64,000 nt of DNA, from contig CM037782.1 of NCBI GenBank assembly GCA_021229015.1, positions 39,766,316 through 39,830,315 on the forward strand, in the 5' to 3' direction. The stretch is from Solen grandis. Its lineage: Eukaryota; Mollusca; Bivalvia; Adapedonta; Solenidae. Positions 57,424-64,000 of this stretch are shown here, piece after piece (position 1 is the first letter of the stretch; the number at the start of each line of letters is the position of its first letter). The position numbers were made by a program, and so were the translations under genes. Under the pieces are notes generated by a model. The model was not told the origin of the DNA. It saw nothing but the letters and a program-made list of their open reading frames with translations, and did not search any database.

Positions 57424-57733
57424 ACTATGGTAGCTGATTTCTGCCATGTCGTGTCTTCGCGGTGTCGTGTTTTTACAAACGCGCCCGTCACAAAGCGCGA
57501 CGGCGCGAAATTTACACAGTTTGTCGCGATGTTGTGTTTCAAACGCGCGGACGCGAGATCGCGACAAACTCAGCCCGAAGACACGACAATCAGACGCGAT
57601 AACATTGGCGTCCTTTTTTGTCGTGTCCGCGCGTTAGAACGTCGTGCTGTCGCGTCCGCGCGTCTAAGGGGCGAAGCACGAAACAACGACAAACTGCACT
57701 TGTCGTGTTGTAGTGCCGTTGCCTTCCGGTTCG
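57424..57733 (+). repeat. CpG-rich inverted-repeat arm, left
   Basis: 310 bp, very rich in CG dinucleotides, beginning 'actatggtagctgatttctg' and ending 'gccgttgccttccggttc'. Its inverse occurs at 61141-61472 with the same order of blocks ('gccatgtcgtgtcttcgcgg', 'gcgcggacgcga', 'aacgtcgtgctgtcg', 'gcacgaaacaac'). It also holds smaller internal palindromes (cgcgcgg/ccgcgcg). The 111-codon arginine-rich frames come from the CG composition. Confidence 0.9.
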
Positions 57734-59029
57734 CATGCGCAGAAACTTTGCACATATGCTGAACATCAATGGTGGAGAGAGAAAGATGGACATCCTTACA
57801 TGTTGAATCTATACTAGTTCAAAAGTTATGGCCAACGTTAAAGTTGGGCACAAAATATGCAACAAACAAACTAACTAACAGAAACGACAAATACACAATA
57901 TTAGTGATATGATATACATGTATGGTTGAAAATAATGATGATTGAAATGCCTGCAAAAGTCGTTGCAAATCCATCGATCTGATAAACAAACCGTACAAGA
58001 GATGCACTAATTATCATACGTTTCCTAAGAAATTTCTACATCAGTAGTTGTAAGTAAGTACATGATGAATACTTTAAAATGTTAAACAGCCAGTAATTTC
58101 TTTAAAGGACAGTTCATTGCTATGTTTATATGAATGCAAACTAGAACAATTAATGCAGGTGATGGAAAAATATCTCATATTGCTATGGCACAGAAAAAAA
58201 AGCATTATCAAATGCAACATTATTACATGTAGATTTTTGCAATAATTATTGTTATTATAAAAGAAGCCATACGAGAAATTTTAGAAAAAAATAAATTAAA
58301 GTTTCAAGTAAATTCCATTGAAAGATTTCATGATAGGTCTGTTATTACAAAAAAGAAAGCAAAAAGTCTGTGATAAAACATGCCAACCAAAATTGCTGAC
58401 GATATTTACAGCTAGACTTAATTAGTACATTTAAATCATGTACATGTACATGTATACTGCTTAATAACAAAGAGTCATAACTTGTGAAACTTCAGATGCT
58501 AATGATATGCACAACTTGATACTGATAAAAGAATACGTAGAAGTTTGGGGGAATAATTACAATATGCAAGTTTTTCAATACTGTCACTGAGTGATAAAAA
58601 TATATATAAAATATTAAGAGAACAATTGAATGGTACATTATTACCATTGATTGCCCCTGTACTTGTCCAAAATAGGGTCGGTGTAATGTGGCCTTTGAAA
58701 TGATCTATCAAAATATAATTCCAAAATAATTTAGATCTAAATTTAAACAACCCAATATTATTCAAGTCAAAATCTAAAATATGAGCACAATTGCACAATG
58801 TGATAAAGATTTTGAGAGATAAAAGAAGGGAACTCAATTCGTTCAATAATCAATGTTTTTGTTTCTCTATAAAACATAATACTGTTATTTCCTTAAAGAT
58901 TAGACGAATCAATATGATCTTGTAATGACCCCAACCCTATAAATTAGGCTGAAAACAATCAGCTTCGGTGACAGACTGGACACCTAATCATACTTTAAGA
59001 AAGCCATGTGCTTCCTTAATATACCCACA
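57734..59029. other. Between the inverted arms, before the LINE
   Basis: The minus strand has a 115-codon frame (58846-58499, MNELSSLLLSLKIFITLCNC...), the longest non-repetitive frame outside the LINE. It is leucine/isoleucine-rich with no domain I can name, and could be antisense to a decayed transposon. Confidence 0.3.
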
Positions 59030-61130
59030 ACTCTAAGGAAGTATATGATGCAGTTAAACGCTTAAAAAGAAATAAAGCTTGTTTCCCCTGCGATAATATT
59101 TTAAATGAATATTTTATAGAATCACTTGATATCGTAGGTGGACATATCACAGATATTTTTAATAAACTGTTTAAATGCAGGATATTTTCCAGGTGAGTGG
59201 TAACTGGGTTACATAATTCCTATACACAAGAAAGGAGATAAAAATGACCCCAATAATTATAGGGGAATTGCACTATTAAGTTGTTTCGGTAAATTATTTA
59301 CTAGTGTTTAAACAAACCCAAGAAAGTGGATTGAAGAAAATAAAATTATTTCAGATGCACATTCGGTTTCGGAAAAGGATGCAATACTGTAGATGCTATT
59401 TTTGTATTTCAAAATCCGATAACAACATTTTGTTAGTAACAAGTTAAGATTACCGTGCGAGTTTATAGATTTGAAAAAAAAAAAGCTTTTGATTCTGTAT
59501 ATAGAAATGCATTGTGATTTAATTATTTAACTTGGGGCTAGAAAATTATCGTGTTTTTTAGATCAATGTATAATATTGTTAAATCTTGTATTAAACAGTG
59601 TAATTCCTTTTCGGATTTTTTTATATATTACAATTGGTTTAAGACAAGGTCAAAATAACTCTCCAGCTTTTTTTTTTCTGTTTATTCAAGACTTTGAAAT
59701 GTATTTGCAAGATGGGACGGAAACTGGAATTGAAATTTTTGATTTATGCCTCATAATTTTACTTTTTGCAGATGATACGGTGATTATAGGAAAATCAACA
59801 GCGGATTTATAACGTAATTTAAATAAACTTCATGAATATTGTGCTTTATGGGGGTTAGAAGTAAACACTTCAAAAACAGAAATAGTTGTATTTCGATAAA
59901 GAGGCCCCATCAGACCTGAAAGCGATGGTTTTATAACGATGAAATTTTTGAAACTGTGAACGACTTTAACTATCTGGGTGTTGTTTTTAATTATACAGGA
60001 TCATTTGTATTAAATAATCATTATAAAATAGTTAAGCTTCAAAGGTGATGTATGGTCTTCTCAAACATATCAAAGACTTAGAAATAATGCCTAAACTTTC
60101 ATTACAATTATTTGATTCATTTGTTGGTTCAATTTTAAATTATGCATGTCCAGTTTGGTGATTTTCAAAATCTATAGAGATTGAAAGATTACACTTGAAG
60201 TTTTGTAAAAGTATACTTGGGGTGGTTCAAAACGCTTGTAATGCAGCTGTGTATGGTGAGTTGGGTAGATACCCACTCCACGTTAACAGATATGTTCGAA
60301 TCATAAAATATTGGTTTAAATTGATACACACAGATAATATTTTTCTAGAAACACTATATTATAACGGCCTTTATAACATCAACCGAAGAGACAGTTGGCC
60401 CCAGAAAGTGAAAGGTCTTTTAGAGAATATGTTTTTTTCAGATGTTTCGATATATCCTGAAAGTGTACATGCACCTACCTTTGTAAATGTATTTAAACAA
60501 CGTGTAATTGACGCTTTTCAACAACAGTGGTTTACTGATATTAATAACAATAGGATACTTTGTTATTTTTATAATCACCTTGAGTGTAATTTTAATCCTG
60601 AAGAATATTTGTCAATAATTGTATCTAAGCGTTTACGCAAAGAACTAACTAAATTACGCATTTCTTCGAATTTGTTAAGAATTAATTCAGCAAGATTCAG
60701 AGAAAAGATACCGAGAGATCAAAGATATTGCCAGTTTTGTTTGCAGGAAGCTCATATTGACATAGAGATGAATTCTACTTTGTAATTAAGTGCAACCGTT
60801 TTTTAGACTTACGCAAGAAGTATATAAATAAATATTATAACAATAATACAAACATGATTAATTTTTTTCAACTCTTAAATACAAATAACAAACTTACTCT
60901 GTTAAATCTATGTAAATATCTCAAACTAGCTCACGAAAGAACTCGGAGATAATATTCTAAGAAATATTGAAATGCCTGTATCTCAAAATGATTAAGTTTA
61001 TTTATATTTTTTTAACTACATACATCTTATCTATATCATTTTCAGATAATCGTGACATTATCATTTATTTCTTGGAGGAATTCTGTATATGATGATGTAC
61101 TCTATTGTACAAATCTAAATAAAAGTCTTT
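59030..61130 (+). pseudogene. LINE (non-LTR retrotransposon) reverse transcriptase, decayed
   Basis: Successive frames give the order of a non-LTR RT. There is an N-terminal 'AVKRLKRNKAC' region (about 59040), then 'IPIHKKGDKNDPNNYRGIA' (59226-59285, RT block 1-2). The catalytic LLFADDTVIIG is at about 59757-59790 within an open stretch 59576-59812, and a C-terminal region (60195-60785) carries RYCQFC. At least five frameshifts or stops separate them. The 5' part (endonuclease, ORF1) is missing. It ends at 'aaataaaagtctttctg' just before the right CpG-rich arm. The motifs and NYRGI/FADD spelling fit the Jockey/CR1/I-like groups. Exact clade unresolved. Confidence 0.85.
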
Positions 61131-61140
61131 CTGTCCTTAA

Positions 61141-61472
61141 GAACCGGAAAGCGACGGCTCGCAACACGACATGTGCAGAATTATGTGTTGTTTCGTGCCT
61201 CGCTCCATAAACGCGCGGACACGACAGCACGACGTTCAAACGCGCGGGCACGACAAAAAAAAAAAGGCGCCAAAGTTATTGCGTTTGATTGTCGTGTGTT
61301 CGCGCTGAGTTTGTCGCGATGTCGCGTCCGCGCGTTTGAAACGCGACATCGCGCAAAATTTAGCGCGCGGGCACGACAAAAGTGATTATTTCGCACATTC
61401 GCGCTTCGTAACGGCGCGATTGTAAAGCGCGACACCGCGAAGACACGACATGGCAGAAACAGCCACCATACT
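61141..61472 (-). repeat. CpG-rich inverted-repeat arm, right
   Basis: Inverse of 57424-57733: it starts 'gaaccggaaagcgacggc' and ends 'ggcagaaacagccaccatac'. It has an A11 tract (61255-61266) where the left arm has T6, and a 16-bp longer CG section. Similarity reaches to the last bases on both sides, so the two copies share the same termini. Confidence 0.9.
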
Positions 61473-61611
61473 GAACTATTTGTACAGAGCAATATCATTT
61501 GCAATAACTTGAAAATGAGTGATAAATTAAAAAAAAAATGGTGAATTTGAATTTTGTATAGAAAATATATGAATATATATTTCGACAAAAATAGGGTATT
61601 TCACTCCCACC

Positions 61612-61644
<33 letters not shown>

Positions 61645-62580
61645 TTTAAAAATAATAATAATTATAAAAATAATATGAGTTGGAAACGTATTGACTAGCT
61701 TCCATTTTGTCTTATATTGCCCTGTACTACTCCTGAGCAAATATTAGCAATTTAATGTTTTGAATCTAAACACTCTACTCCTTAAAAAAAACACGAATTA
61801 CTCCCCTTCGCGTGAATCTTCTATGTTATGATTTAATCTCCACTTCAAAACTTTGGATTGTAGACAAGAAACCGTGTCTAGCATATTTCAAACTAAAGAC
61901 GGTTGGACGAGAGAAGTTGGTAGAATTGAGGTGAGAGGACATCGTATTTATATTCTTTATCAAAATTTAAAATTGTTAGGAAGTGTGTCATACGTTTTGA
62001 ACTCTCAAAACTTTCTTCTCTCAGTGACAGACCGTGACAGCACACAAACACGGCCACACTCCCATTCCAATGATTATCCTGATTCACATTTAGCGTAACC
62101 CACAGGCTACCGGCGTGGGACCCCTCCAATTATACAAAGTAACAATTCAAAACATATTTTATAACAAAATATCACAATTCAAGAAAAAAATATTGATATC
62201 ATAAAATAAGAAAAAGTATGTAACTCTCCGTTCAAAATCTATAGGAAAAACTAACATGGTCGTATTCTGAACTTTGTATTGACACAATTTTTCAGCCAAT
62301 TTCAAAGATGCTGGTCTTGTTCAAACGAAACAATACACCTTTTCGAGTCGATTTTCTATCTTAGATTAACTACAAAGACAAAATGAGTAAGAAACTCAAT
62401 GGAAACAGTACTCGGACACGATGTGACCGAAGCAATGCATATCACAGTCAATGCGCTTTTCAACGGCAACTTCTCAGAAATATGTTATTTCCAACAAATA
62501 CCTATATTTAACTATAGATTATGTATTTATTTATTTTTCACAAGTTATATTTTTTTTTCCAGAAGTCACTAGTATCAATA
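61473..62580. other. Intergenic, with an (AAT)n microsatellite
   Basis: (AAT)n at 61611-61645. The plus-strand frame 61853-62098 (MDCRQETVSSIFQTKDGWTR...) has no family resemblance or splice support. Nothing else seen. Confidence 0.45.
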
Positions 62581-62581
62581 C

Positions 62582-62697
62582 ATTCCGCCCTCATTCGACT
62601 GTTACATTTTGTTATGACTGACGACTACCATAATTGCTTGTCACATTGTATGGTAGACGCCAGTCATAAGAAAATGCAACAGTGAAATGAGGGCGGA
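62582..62697. mobile_element. Short hairpin MITE
   Basis: 116 bp of almost perfect palindrome: 'attccgccctcattcgactg' ... 'gactaccata' then 'tatggtagacgcc' ... 'agtgaaatgagggcggaa'. About 50-bp arms with a loop of about 15 bp. No coding capacity; likely a very small foldback element. Confidence 0.8.
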
Positions 62698-62729
62698 AAC
62701 TATATAAATGTAGACCCACAACCCCCAAA

Positions 62730-62905
62730 ACAGTCACAAGAATGCACTTTTTCACAGCTTTAAATTAAAAAGCTTCTCCTTGATCCCCAGTGAATTCAGA
62801 ACTACAAAGTTCTCATGGCACGGGCAATATGGCAAGCTGTTTGTATTTTCACTGCCAACATTTTTTGAATATAGCGCCCCCTCCCCCTAACTTGAGCTGC
62901 TGGAT
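62730..62905 (+). repeat. Dispersed repeat, direct copy 1
   Basis: 'cacagctttaaattaaaaag', 'tgatccccagtgaattcaga', 'actacaaagttctcatggc', 'tagcgccccctccccc' and 'gctgctggatctggcactga'. The same order recurs at 63625-63835. The ending 'ctggatctggcactg' recalls the GGATCCGG element at 51308. Confidence 0.7.
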
Positions 62906-63540
62906 CTGGCACTGATTACTACAATAACATGCTCTAGAGCATACATACACTATGTGCAGGTAGAAAATTCTATTTTGTGTTCTTAAGTATCCATGAATCC
63001 TGGTTATTTACAAATCTTTATGTTTCAATGTCCCTCAGAGTTCATGCACATAAAGGCACCTTCATTTTGATAGTTTTAATGGAAACTTTTTTTTATTTCA
63101 CTTTGATATCAGTTCATCATTAAAACTTAGTGGCTACATCAAGATTTTGATAAATAATAATATAATATCTAAGAAGAAAAGTTTCTAATTACTTTTATCA
63201 CATTCTTAACTTCTAAAAATGTAATGCAAAATAATACTTCATTTGACTGCAAGAATGAGAAAATAACCTTTTATATAGAAAAGTTGCAAGATGTGGTTTG
63301 AAACAATGTCATGTACTTTAAGTGAATTTAATGGCCAATCAATGTTTATTTCTTTACTGTAACTTGTAAGGCTACTTTTTTATCAGAGATGAAATGAGAT
63401 GATTTAAACAAGGTGGAGAAAAGACAATTGCATTGATTCATGCTAGATAAATTCATAAAAACCATTTTGTGTTCCTCTATATTTTACAATAATATACATT
63501 CAATTTTGAAAAATAAATCACAGTAGATCTCTCATGTTCA
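62906..63540. other. Unannotated stretch between direct copies
   Basis: AT-rich, nothing seen. Confidence 0.5.
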
Positions 63541-63835
63541 CTGGCAGATTCAAGGGATTCACCTGGAGCACACCCCCCACCCCTCTTAAATTTCCCAGAC
63601 CATAGATAAATTTAGACACAAACCTAAAAAAACTCACCAAAATGCATTATTTCACACCTTTAAATTAAAAAAATTCACATGGGAGTTCCCAGGATCCCCA
63701 GTCCAACCAGAACTACACCCTTCTCATTGTCTCATGGGCAAGCATCTTTCATTGTCACTCCCTACAATTTTTAAAAAAAATAGCCCCCTCCCCCCCTTAT
63801 TACTTGGGCTCCAGGAATCAGCCCTAATTTTTGCA
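63541..63835 (+). repeat. Dispersed repeat, direct copy 2
   Basis: Begins 'actggcagattcaaggga' and 'cacacccccc', then 'cacacctttaaattaaaaaa', 'aggatccccagtccaacc', 'actacacccttctcattg' and 'tagccccctccccccc', ending 'ggctccaggaatcag'. Diverged from copy 1 at about one site in four. Confidence 0.7.
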
Positions 63836-64000
63836 GTCAAAGAAATCAAGCTGAAATTTCAGTTGGGGTGGGGGTGGACTGTTGCATTTAAGACATGTGT
63901 TGTTGTTCTTTTATTTTCTTGATTGTAGCAATTATTAATTCTATCATGTTTACAATTTAGTAAATCCAACAAGAACATATAAAGTTTATCATTCATCAAC
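63836..64000. other. Unannotated edge
   Basis: G-rich tract at 63861-63876, then AT-rich DNA to the end. Nothing called. Confidence 0.5.

Noticed and set aside
57427..57793. Arginine-rich frames in the CpG-rich arms
   Set aside because: CG-rich DNA lacks stop codons by composition; the frames are not conserved between the two arms.

Overview
The window looks like a piece of a bivalve mollusc nuclear genome. It is AT-rich, gene-poor and full of repeats, with spliced genes and two 100-base assembly gaps (24171-24270 and 39862-39961). The bivalve call rests on repeat families I associate with bivalve assemblies: the 'GCTCACCTGAG' family, TTAA-bounded palindromic MITEs and tRNA-headed SINEs. It is an inference, because no database search was possible.

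The one gene that can be named with confidence is RAB10, on the minus strand at 50795-41206. Five coding exons with canonical splice sites and consistent phases give residues 1-173 of a Rab GTPase, including every G-box motif and the switch-II threonine (Thr73). The last exon, which should carry the hypervariable tail and the prenylated cysteines, was not found. It may be in the 39862-39961 gap, be too diverged to recognise, or lie outside the window.

Below RAB10 (41 kb down to 1) the minus strand carries several short, splice-bounded reading frames of higher GC than their surroundings: 31875-31775, 13157-12891, about 10548-10398, 4536-4462 and 178-41. They may be parts of one or more unrecognised genes. 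One has an in-frame TGA inside a cysteine-rich (CxxC...CxxC) frame. They are candidates, not firm calls.

Repeats dominate 1-50 kb. They include minisatellite arrays with periods of 25, 28, 30, 35, 45, 64 and 162 bp, a long AAC microsatellite, four copies of one TTAA-bounded palindromic MITE, two SINE families, several pogo-like elements with CAG termini, and an 882-bp element with terminal inverted repeats nested in an older repeat. RAB10 intron 3 holds about 1.7 kb of a 28-bp array, and a MITE sits only 42 bp from exon 3.

Upstream of RAB10 (51-62 kb) lie two large inverted-repeat structures. One is an imperfect palindrome of about 3.7 kb (52388-56076) around a 0.73-kb loop. The other is a pair of CpG-rich arms of about 320 bp (57424-57733 and 61141-61472) around 3.4 kb that contains a decayed LINE reverse transcriptase (59030-61130). 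These two structures, the possible bidirectional start at the RAB10 promoter, and the unrecognised minus-strand exons are the observations most worth following up.
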